A stretch of 64,000 nucleotides of DNA from Fischerella sp. CENA71 (GTDB taxonomy: Bacteria > Cyanobacteriota > Cyanobacteriia > Cyanobacteriales > Nostocaceae), in NCBI GenBank assembly GCA_024239075.1, contig JANBVI010000006.1:124001-188000 (forward strand), given 5' to 3'. Shown piece by piece: positions 53,765 through 60,866 of this stretch (position 1 is its first letter; each line of letters begins with the position of its first letter). A program made the position numbers and the translations under genes. The notes under the pieces were generated by a model. The model was not told the origin of the DNA and made no database searches. It was given only the letters and a program-made list of their open reading frames with translations.

Positions 53765-55360
53765 TTATGCTGTCCGAAAACGCGCCAGTTCTTCGCCTGT
53801 TTTAGCGTCATGGGCGTGAACTGTACACACTAAACAAGAATCAAATGATCGGGCCACATGACCTACTTCTATAGGGTCAGCTGGATCAGCAATCGGTGTA
53901 CCCATTAAAGCTTCCTCAATGGGGCCAAGCTTTTGTTCGGCGTCACGGGGGCCAATGTTCCAAGTACTAGGGGCGATGACTTGATAGTTCTTGATTTTGC
54001 CATCTTCTAGTTCAACCCAGTGACACAGGGAACCCCGCGCTGCTTCTGTCGCACCCCAACCACGCCCATCTTTTTGCTTGGGTTTGATGTACCAAGGTTC
54101 ATTTAATTTGAATTCGCGCAAACAGCGTTCGGCTTGGCGATACAACTTGACAATTTCGTGAACCCGTGCTAACTGACGAAGATGAACGCTGGGGCCGCCC
54201 ATCCGCTTGAAAACATCAAGGATAAATCCATCATAATGTTGCCAAGATTCGCCGTGTGTACCACCTGCAACCAATTGTCTGGCTAAGGGGCCAGCTTCTA
54301 ACCGTCCATATTCGGTGTGGCGGACTGCACTTGACCAGGAATAAGCACCGTTGAAGTCTTTCTGATTTTTAGCGATGGGGTTGGTGGTGCGATCAAACGG
54401 GTGAATGTCTCCTGTACCTTCTTCGTACCAAGAGTGAGTTGTATTCTCACGAGCAAAGGTATGATCCATCAAGGTGTGAGTGTCGCTGTAACTGTCGTAC
54501 ACTCCACTTTTCATGATCATGGCAGCATTACGGCTGGCGATGGTTGGTTTTTGGTATTTATCTTCATGGGGTAAATATCCCCAAGTGACGTATTTACCAA
54601 CACCACCACCAAATTTATCTAAACCAATATCTAAACCCATCCGCCAATAGAAACCCAAGTCGGACTGGCGATGGTTACGATTTTCGTGCAACCAAGCCAT
54701 AAAGTCATCATAGGTCTGGATTTCTTCGTAGCGTTCCAAGGAACAACCCAACCATACAGGTTCTAGCCAATTGGTGCGGAAATATTCTAGGATTGACCAG
54801 GCGCGGGTAATATCGGTGAGAGTGGGGGCGCACATCACGCCACCAGGAACCATGTAACTAGAATGGGGCCATTGACCACCTAAGAGGGCATAAATTTCTA
54901 CTGGTTTAGCAGAAATTGTGACGCCGATTTCGTAATGTTTGCCAGTAAAGGCAGCAAAGCGACGGACTGCTTCACTATAATAACGGCTATTTTGATATTT
55001 TTTATTTGTGAGATCGATCGCAAATAAACCGTAAAAATAGCGGGGTATACTTTGAATTGTTTCAACTATTTGACCGAGGTTTCTAGCTAAAATTGCATTC
55101 GGTGGAACTTCTGTTTCCCAGGCGGTATCCAATGCCCAAGATGCACAGGTGAGGTGAGAACCACCGCAAATTCCACAAATACGAGGTGTGACAATTAATC
55201 CGGCTTGGGGGTCTTTGCCACGTAGAATTACTTCAAATCCGCGGAAGAGTTCGGCGTGAGTCCAGGCGTTAATTACTTGTCCATCTTCGATTTCCACCCG
55301 CACATCTAAATCGCCTTCGACCCTCCCCACGGGTGAGATGTCTAATATTTGAGTTCCCAT
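53765..55360 (-). CDS. hupL: Uptake [NiFe] hydrogenase large subunit
   Basis: 531 residues. It carries the Ni-Fe(CN)2CO active site of the uptake hydrogenase that recycles H2 made by nitrogenase. Nickel ligands: N-terminal RICGICGGSHLTC and C-terminal DSCLVCTVH. The 17 residues after that His (AHDAKTGEELARFRTA region) are the extension normally removed by a HupW-type protease after nickel insertion. The gene is continuous: the excision element with xisC that interrupts hupL in some Anabaena strains is absent, either never present or already excised. It follows hupS by 55 bp with a hairpin in between. Confidence 0.97.
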   Translation of the reverse strand: MGTQILDISPVGRVEGDLDVRVEIEDGQVINAWTHAELFRGFEVILRGKDPQAGLIVTPRICGICGGSHLTCASWALDTAWETEVPPNAILARNLGQIVETIQSIPRYFYGLFAIDLTNKKYQNSRYYSEAVRRFAAFTGKHYEIGVTISAKPVEIYALLGGQWPHSSYMVPGGVMCAPTLTDITRAWSILEYFRTNWLEPVWLGCSLERYEEIQTYDDFMAWLHENRNHRQSDLGFYWRMGLDIGLDKFGGGVGKYVTWGYLPHEDKYQKPTIASRNAAMIMKSGVYDSYSDTHTLMDHTFARENTTHSWYEEGTGDIHPFDRTTNPIAKNQKDFNGAYSWSSAVRHTEYGRLEAGPLARQLVAGGTHGESWQHYDGFILDVFKRMGGPSVHLRQLARVHEIVKLYRQAERCLREFKLNEPWYIKPKQKDGRGWGATEAARGSLCHWVELEDGKIKNYQVIAPSTWNIGPRDAEQKLGPIEEALMGTPIADPADPIEVGHVARSFDSCLVCTVHAHDAKTGEELARFRTA

Positions 55361-55381
55361 GATTTGTCCTTTTGGTGATTG

Positions 55382-55416
55382 GTTCGTAGTAAGAACGCTT
55401 TGTGCTTACTACGAAC
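55382..55416 (-). promoter_or_regulatory. Hairpin in the hupS-hupL gap
   Basis: gttcgtagtaag at 55382-55393 is the exact reverse complement of 55405-55416 (12-bp stem, 11-nt loop). One arm touches the hupS stop codon. Such hairpins between hupS and hupL are known in filamentous cyanobacteria and are thought to stabilise the dicistronic mRNA or balance the two products. Confidence 0.8.
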
Positions 55417-56378
55417 TAAACTAAGAAAAAGTCTTCATCTGCCCAAGTTGGGGCGGCGTCTTTGGCGACTACGGTCAGTAAAGCATAGTCTTTTTGTTTG
55501 ACTCCTGGTGGTAGTTCTTTGGGAACTCCCATGACAGTTTGAGTTTTAAATACGGTTCCTGGTTTAAGGTCAAAGAAGGGAAATTCTGGTTCGGTACAAC
55601 CTAAACAAGGCATTCCCGCACGGGTTTTGGAAGAAACGCGGTTCCACAAGATGCGGTTACAGGAAGAATGAGTCATGGGGCCACGACAACCCAAGTCGTA
55701 GAACAGACAACCTTTACGTTGACCAAATTCAGCAGTGCTTGCTTTATAGGCAAAGTGAATGTTGCGGGTACAACCTGTTTGAGTAAAGGTTTTGAAGAAG
55801 GTTTGAGGACGATGGAATTCGTCAAGGGTAATATCGCCAATTCTACCAGTGGCGATCGCCACTAATATCTGCGTTATCCAATCAGGATGGGCGGGACATC
55901 CAGGAATATTAATGACAGGTACTCCGGCTTTGGAACGGTAATCTGTTCCTAAAAAACCACCTTTTTGGCGTTTGAGAAATTGTAAACCTTGAGATTCACT
56001 AGGGTTAGGTTCCATAGCTGGAATTCCTCCCCAAGTCGCGCAATCGCCTACTGCTACTACATATTTAGCGACTTTTGCTAAATCGCTAACCCAATTTTTC
56101 ATCGGACGATGAGCAAAGCGATTCCATTCTCCCGTACCATTGGGGGCATTAACTACACTACCTTCAAATACCAAGATATCTACAGGGATTTTGCCTAAAA
56201 CGCAATTCCATAGCATCCCTTGCAGATTGTCTCCTAGTTCTTGTCCCAAGGAAGGATGCCATAGTACGTTAATACCAAAGTCGGAAATTAAGTCACAGAC
56301 AGTTGGTTCTTCTGCATTTAAAAATGACATGGTGTTGCCCGAACAAGCACCACCTTGTAACCATAATACGTTAGTCAT
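55416..56378 (-). CDS. hupS: Uptake [NiFe] hydrogenase small subunit
   Basis: 320 residues. It holds three Fe-S clusters that carry electrons from the NiFe site. Cluster ligands seen: ACSGNTMSF near the start, GDCATWGG, IPGCPAHPDW, and the distal and medial set CTRNIHFAYK, CLFYDLGCRGP, CNRILWN, CLGCTEPEFPF. As in other cyanobacterial HupS proteins there is no N-terminal Tat signal and no C-terminal membrane anchor, so the enzyme faces the cytoplasm. First gene of hupSL. A perfect NtcA box lies about 290 bp upstream. Confidence 0.97.
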   Translation of the reverse strand: MTNVLWLQGGACSGNTMSFLNAEEPTVCDLISDFGINVLWHPSLGQELGDNLQGMLWNCVLGKIPVDILVFEGSVVNAPNGTGEWNRFAHRPMKNWVSDLAKVAKYVVAVGDCATWGGIPAMEPNPSESQGLQFLKRQKGGFLGTDYRSKAGVPVINIPGCPAHPDWITQILVAIATGRIGDITLDEFHRPQTFFKTFTQTGCTRNIHFAYKASTAEFGQRKGCLFYDLGCRGPMTHSSCNRILWNRVSSKTRAGMPCLGCTEPEFPFFDLKPGTVFKTQTVMGVPKELPPGVKQKDYALLTVVAKDAAPTWADEDFFLV

Positions 56379-57267
56379 TAGCTGTGTGTTTGTAGGGATT
56401 GGGGATCGGGGATCGATTATAAGTTAGTAGCAAACTTATAACCCATCTATGTTTATCTGTGTTTCTCGGTGTGCATCTGTGGTCAGTTTTTCATTCTTTT
56501 TGGTGTACGCAGTTCATGATGCTCACTTAAAAGATTTGTAGAGTTTCAAGTTTAAGGAACAATTGATTTTTCAATATCAAATACATTCAGTTTATATTCT
56601 AGATTTTTAAATAAAAATTAATGTATTTAATCAATCTAAATCAATAAATAAAATATAGCTTTTTAGTAAAATCAAATACTTGGAGATGATATTTATTAAC
56701 AACATATAATGTCCGCATTTTCTCTATATTAAAAATAGAGATATTAGTTTGGTATTCAATATGTTAGGTAGATACATTATTGATTATTTCAACAGAGAGA
56801 CACTGAAACTATACTCATAAAAGTCATGAAATGTTAATAAAAAACATTTTTAATAAATGATGTTGCAACATAATTAACATTTGATTTATGTATAGGCTGC
56901 AATTATATATCAATAACGTAGTTATTGCTAAAAAACAAATCGTTAATAAAAAACTAATAGATTAAGATTGAGATAAATAGTGATGCACATACACTAGATT
57001 TTTATGAGCAGGTAATTTATATTAGTGAGGATTGATAGTAGTTCAAAAACACGCCTACGATTGTAATCGCAGTCTCATAGCTAAAGTCTGCTTCAGTAGA
57101 CTGTTGTGTTTAATTGATTTGAGTCGTCTTTAGACGAGTTGTGCTATTAGCGAAGGGTTTAAACTCTTCGCGGTAAACCCTTCACGGTATATTTAAAAAT
57201 TCGGATGCTCCCTTCGGATTCATCCACGGAATTAATTCAACATCTCAAATCCTAAATCCTAAATCGG
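56379..57267. other. hupS promoter region and gap to the extended hyp cluster
   Basis: 889 bp without a gene. 56397-56416 has a ggggatc-type repeat like the one in adhE. 56500-57000 is very AT-rich and holds the NtcA box. 57040-57200 carries short inverted repeats (agtctgcttcagtagact; gtcgtctttagacga). 57238-57262 is an STRR (tcctaaa). Confidence 0.65.
56666..56679. promoter_or_regulatory. NtcA box upstream of hupSL
   Basis: gta-aaatcaaa-tac is a perfect GTA-N8-TAC site, about 288 bp upstream of the hupS start. In Nostoc punctiforme an NtcA site about 260 bp before the hupSL transcription start is known, so spacing fits. The site is palindromic; control of hupSL rather than of the divergent 57268 gene is inferred. 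Confidence 0.75.
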
Positions 57268-58218
57268 ATGACTCCAAGTATTAGCGATACCGCAGTCAAA
57301 GCAGCAATTGCTGCTATTAATTCTGAATCCGCATCCACAAAAGATAAAATTGAGATGCTGATTGAGATGGCACATGGTTTTGTTAAAAAGCCAAAAACTA
57401 CTCAAGATTTGTGGAATGCGATCGCGTTATATCAAGAAGCAGAAAATTTATGTAATGATCATGACTTTTTGCTCAAAGCACGAGCAAAAATAGCAAAGGC
57501 TGGAGCGCTAAGATCAATACCGAGTGATACAGAAGAATTTTTATTGCAAGCGCAAGTTTTGTACACAGAAGCATTACCTATTTTACAAGAATTTGCCTCA
57601 CCAGAAGAACTTGCGGAAGCTCAAATGAACTATGGCTTGGTGCTACAGTCTTTAGTACCATTCAACTTGGTAAGAATTGGAGATAGCATTCAGGTATATC
57701 AAGATGCTTTGCGCGTATTTACATGGGAAAAATACCCGCAGGAATATGCAATTTTACATAATAATATTGCTATTGCTTACCTTTCTATGTCAGGAGGTTC
57801 CCAACAGCAATATTTGTTTGAAGGGTTGGCGGTACAAACTTTTGAAGCTGCACTGAAACACATTCATCTAATTGATCATCCCAGAGAATATGCCATGTTG
57901 CAGAATAATTTAGGTAATGCGCTGCAATATTTACCATCATCCCATCCTTTGGATAACTTGATGCGAGCGATCACAGCTTATGATGAAGCCTTAAAAGTGC
58001 GTAATGCTAAAGATACACCAATAGAATACGCTAACACCATTGCTAACAAAGCTAATGCCTTATTAAACTTACCTGATGACTTAAACAAACCAGAAATAGG
58101 TAATCATCAAAATCTTATACAAGCGCGTAATTATTATCAACAGGCTTGGGAAATTTTTACTCACCATGGATATCGAGAACAAGCAGAAGTAGTAGCCCAA
58201 GTTTTAGAAGAATTATGA
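57268..58218 (+). CDS. TPR-like protein of the extended hyp cluster
   Basis: 316 residues, soluble, with six or more TPR-like helix pairs spaced about 35-45 residues: DLWNAIALYQEAENLCND, LLQAQVLYTEALPILQEF, GDSIQVYQDALRVFTWEK, EGLAVQTFEAALKHIHL, LMRAITAYDEALKVR, ARNYYQQAWEIFTHHGY. First of a run of plus-strand genes leading to hypF, hypC and hypD. In Nostoc PCC 7120 a similar set of ORFs is transcribed with hyp genes and was proposed to help small-subunit maturation. A scaffold or chaperone role is inference. Confidence 0.75.
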   Translation: MTPSISDTAVKAAIAAINSESASTKDKIEMLIEMAHGFVKKPKTTQDLWNAIALYQEAENLCNDHDFLLKARAKIAKAGALRSIPSDTEEFLLQAQVLYTEALPILQEFASPEELAEAQMNYGLVLQSLVPFNLVRIGDSIQVYQDALRVFTWEKYPQEYAILHNNIAIAYLSMSGGSQQQYLFEGLAVQTFEAALKHIHLIDHPREYAMLQNNLGNALQYLPSSHPLDNLMRAITAYDEALKVRNAKDTPIEYANTIANKANALLNLPDDLNKPEIGNHQNLIQARNYYQQAWEIFTHHGYREQAEVVAQVLEEL

Positions 58219-58237
58219 ATAAAAAGGAGAATCAATC

Positions 58238-58477
58238 ATGACAGATATACTTCCAATCTTATCATCTGGTGATGTGAACTTATTGACAGGATTGATCTGG
58301 TTATTAATAGCAACTGGATTCTCTGTAATTGGCGGTGCGATTGGCGGCATACTTTTAGCAGGAGAAGAATTAGGTTATAAATTTGCCGCCACAATTGGTG
58401 GATTATTCGCTCCTGCTGGTGTCATTCCAGCCATGCTATTAGGATTATTATTACTGAATTTTTGTCCCAAATTTTAG
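58238..58477 (+). CDS. Small membrane protein of the extended hyp cluster (1)
   Basis: 79 residues with a good ribosome site (aaggag, 8 nt). Two strongly hydrophobic, glycine-rich segments: LIWLLIATGFSVIGGAIGGILLAG (shown in part: ATGFSVIGGAIGGILL) and IGGLFAPAGVIPAMLLGLLLL. No cysteine except near the C terminus. No homologous function known to me. It lies 19 bp after the TPR gene and 8 bp before the next small gene, so these are one operon. Counterparts exist in the extended hyp operon of Nostoc as small asr-type genes. Confidence 0.65.
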   Translation: MTDILPILSSGDVNLLTGLIWLLIATGFSVIGGAIGGILLAGEELGYKFAATIGGLFAPAGVIPAMLLGLLLLNFCPKF

Positions 58478-58485
58478 GAGGTTAT

Positions 58486-58710
58486 ATGTTAGAAATCGGC
58501 TGGTTTTCTGCTAAGTTATTTTTTAAGGGTAAATTAATACGTGATCATAAGTATTTTTGGCAGCAAACCGCTATTGGTGCTAGCATTGGTTTACTCTTAC
58601 TAATAGTACCATTATTCTTACATTTTCCGTTGTGGTTAACAGTAATAATGTCGAGTATAACCACGGGTACTATTATGCCTTTCTTGCTTCAAGATTTCCG
58701 AATGAAGTAG
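58486..58710 (+). CDS. Small membrane protein of the extended hyp cluster (2)
   Basis: 74 residues from ATG 58486, chosen because aggagg lies just upstream; TTG 58462 would overlap the previous gene. Two membrane helices (about 27-45, IGASIGLLLLIVPLFLHF, and 47-66, LWLTVIMSSITTGTIMPFLL) joined by a tight turn, with a positively charged start (FFKGKLIRDHKYFW). The stop codon TAG is the first part of a gtagagacg palindrome, so the repeat has shaped the gene end. Function unknown. Confidence 0.65.
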   Translation: MLEIGWFSAKLFFKGKLIRDHKYFWQQTAIGASIGLLLLIVPLFLHFPLWLTVIMSSITTGTIMPFLLQDFRMK

Positions 58711-58734
58711 AGACGCAAAATTTTGCGTCTCTAC
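58707..58734. repeat. gtagagacg palindrome, copy overlapping a stop codon
   Basis: gtagagacgcaaaa / ttttgcgtctctac, a perfect 28-bp palindrome. It supplies the TAG of the preceding gene. Confidence 0.85.
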
Positions 58735-58762
58735 TATTAATCATTTAATTTATTTGAATAAA

Positions 58763-58791
58763 GTAGAGATGCGAAAAAAGCGTGTCTCTAC
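58763..58791. repeat. gtagagacg palindrome, diverged copy
   Basis: gtagagatgcg ... cgtgtctctac; imperfect copy of the same family 28 bp after the previous one. Confidence 0.75.
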
Positions 58792-58820
58792 ATAATTATT
58801 ATTTACACAATCATCAGCTA

Positions 58821-59297
58821 ATGACTAATCTGGAAGAATTAGTACAAGAAATTAGCCGTTTTGAAGCGATAATTTCCGAGTGGGAAGAAAGCCAAAGATG
58901 TGTAGCTATAGGATTAAAACGCGCCATTGAGGACTTACATAAAGAAGCGCTAACTCGCTTAATTAAAAGTGTTAAACAAGAATCAATATCAGCCTTACGT
59001 CATGCTGTGCAAGATGAAGTAGTCTATGGCGTGCTACTTTATCATGAACTAGTCAAATCACCAACACCACCTTTACAACAACGTATTCAACAAGCTTTAG
59101 AAGAAGTCCGTCCTGGTTTAAAAAGCCATAATGGAGATGTTGAATTAGTGTCAATTAAAGTACCGGATACAGTAGAAGTGAGATTAATCGGTACTTGTAG
59201 AAATTGTCCCACTTCCACACTAACTTTATCTCAAGGAATTGAACAAACAATTAAAACATATTGTCCAGAAATCAATCATGTTATTGCGGTAATTTAA
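58821..59297 (+). CDS. NifU-like (C-terminal domain) iron-sulfur protein
   Basis: 158 residues from ATG 58821; an earlier GTG at 58782 lies in a dispersed palindrome and is rejected. The N-terminal 75 residues are helical. The C-terminal 80 residues form a NifU/Nfu domain: VRPGLKSHNGDVELVSIKVP, then the cluster-binding CxxC in LIGTCRNCPTSTLTLSQGIE. It probably carries or delivers [4Fe-4S] clusters. Its place between hupSL and hypF suggests service to the HupS small subunit; this is also the view for the NifU-like ORF in the Nostoc extended hyp operon. Confidence 0.85.
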   Translation: MTNLEELVQEISRFEAIISEWEESQRCVAIGLKRAIEDLHKEALTRLIKSVKQESISALRHAVQDEVVYGVLLYHELVKSPTPPLQQRIQQALEEVRPGLKSHNGDVELVSIKVPDTVEVRLIGTCRNCPTSTLTLSQGIEQTIKTYCPEINHVIAVI

Positions 59298-59318
59298 TTA
59301 TGTCAGTAATTAGTACTT

Positions 59319-59385
59319 GCTGTCTTGGTGCCTTTGTGTTTAAAAAATGATTTTTTCACCACCAATACACAAAGACACAAAAAAG
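59319..59385. repeat. Dispersed inverted repeat (cttggtgcctttgtg / caccaatacacaaag)
   Basis: Imperfect inverted halves around tttttca; same family as 23159-23295 and 27238-27300. Confidence 0.7.
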
Positions 59386-59447
59386 AAAATATTCTTGTTT
59401 TATGAGATTTTAGGTTAGTTTTATACCTACCTTGACAGAGATAGTGG

Positions 59448-59562
59448 TTATACCAATTTTGTATGAAGATGCGCTGAAGCGCAAGAAATAAAAACGAACC
59501 ACAAAGTACACAAAGAACACGAAGAGAAGAATTTAGCGCAGCTTCGCAAAGAAATGGTAATT
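59448..59562. repeat. MITE-like element, copy C
   Basis: Left end ttataccaattttgtatgaag, right end gaaatggtaattag. The left 20 bp match the inverted right end of copy D closely. Confidence 0.8.
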
Positions 59563-59585
59563 AGTAGTTTTTGATTAGTTATTCA

Positions 59586-60764
59586 ATGGCTTTTACATCA
59601 ATCTTGAAAAATCACGACAATTTACCATTATCACCTAATGGTGCAGAAGTCATTTTAGGTAAAATCATGAAACCGGAGGAATTAGCAACTCCTCTTGCAC
59701 CTAGCGCGATTGAAATGTTTGGTCCTCGTGCAGCTTGTTTAATATCAGAAAATGGACCATTGTGGGTTGCAGATACGGGACATCATCGCTTATTAGGATG
59801 GCAAAATTTACCAACTCAAGATAGTCAACCTGCTGACTGGGTAATTGGACAACTAGACTTTAATAGTGAAGGACAAAATGCTAAAGGTACACCAGGAAAT
59901 ACGACTTTGAGTGTACCAACTGGAATTTGTCGCTGTGGTGAAGGAATAGCGATCGCAGATGCATGGAATCACCGGATTTTGATTTGGAAAAAAGTACCAG
60001 AAGATACCAATGTCCCAGCAGATTTAGTTTTAGGACAAGTAAATTTTACTGACAACGAACCCAATCAAGGTAAGCAAGAAGCAGCAGCAAATTTTCTCAA
60101 TTGGTGTTATGGGGTTTTTTATCACCAAGGAAGATTATTTGTAGCTGATACAGGTAATCGCCGGGTGTTAGTTTGGAATCAACTTCCTGTAGAGAATAAT
60201 CAACCAGCGGATTTAGTTTTGGGACAACCGGATATGACATTACGTAACGAAAATGGTGGTGGTAGTCCTTCTGCTTCTAGTATGCGTTGGTGTCACGATA
60301 TTACCTTTTGGGGAGAGAATCTAGTTGTCACAGATGCGGGTAATAATCGCGTGATGATTTGGGAAGGAATGCCTAGAGAAAATAATACTCCTTGTGCGGT
60401 AGTTTTAGGACAGAAAAGTTTTGATGTTGTTGAGATTAATCAAGGAGTTTATTTTCCTAGTCCGAGTAGTTTAAGTATGCCTTATGGTGTTGATGTTGTT
60501 GATGATTGGTTGTTAGTAGCCGATACTGCTAATTCTCGGTTATTAGGTTGGAGAAAGCCTGAGTCTATTTTATCTTTACAAGGAACTGCGGCTGATGCGA
60601 TCGCAGGACAAAATAATTTTACAAGCAAAGGAGAAAACCGCGATTTTGGACAACCAAAGCGAGATAGTCTCAACTGGTGTTATGGAATCAAAGTTGTTGG
60701 TAAAACAGCAATAATCGCTGATTCTGGAAATAACCGAATTTTGCTGTGGAAGATACATAGATAA
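59586..60764 (+). CDS. NHL-repeat protein of the extended hyp cluster
   Basis: 392 residues from ATG 59586. Five to six NHL beta-propeller blades with the pattern LWVADTGHHRLLGWQNLP, IAIADAWNHRILIWKKVP, LFVADTGNRRVLVWNQLP, LVVTDAGNNRVMIWEGMP, LLVADTANSRLLGWRKPE, AIIADSGNNRILLWK, each followed by a LGQ/IGQ segment. No signal peptide. Such propellers serve as protein-binding platforms. It lies in the hyp cluster between the NifU-like gene and hypF, matching the order I recall for the extended hyp operon of Nostoc PCC 7120. Role in hydrogenase maturation is inference. Confidence 0.82.
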   Translation: MAFTSILKNHDNLPLSPNGAEVILGKIMKPEELATPLAPSAIEMFGPRAACLISENGPLWVADTGHHRLLGWQNLPTQDSQPADWVIGQLDFNSEGQNAKGTPGNTTLSVPTGICRCGEGIAIADAWNHRILIWKKVPEDTNVPADLVLGQVNFTDNEPNQGKQEAAANFLNWCYGVFYHQGRLFVADTGNRRVLVWNQLPVENNQPADLVLGQPDMTLRNENGGGSPSASSMRWCHDITFWGENLVVTDAGNNRVMIWEGMPRENNTPCAVVLGQKSFDVVEINQGVYFPSPSSLSMPYGVDVVDDWLLVADTANSRLLGWRKPESILSLQGTAADAIAGQNNFTSKGENRDFGQPKRDSLNWCYGIKVVGKTAIIADSGNNRILLWKIHR

Positions 60765-60817
60765 TTAACAACTTCCCTTTGCAGAGAAGGGGGACAAGGA
60801 GGACAAAACAGATACGC

Positions 60818-60866
60818 CCAATGACGAATAACAAATGACCAATGACAAATGATCAATCACAAATGA
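60818..60866. repeat. STRR (aatgac/caaatga units) before hypF
   Basis: Heptamer-like units run into the first codons of hypF, so the true hypF start may be ATG 60863 rather than 60842. Confidence 0.7.

Noticed and set aside
58782-58820. Upstream GTG start of the NifU-like protein
   Set aside because: It lies inside a gtagagacg palindrome; ATG 58821 gives the natural start.
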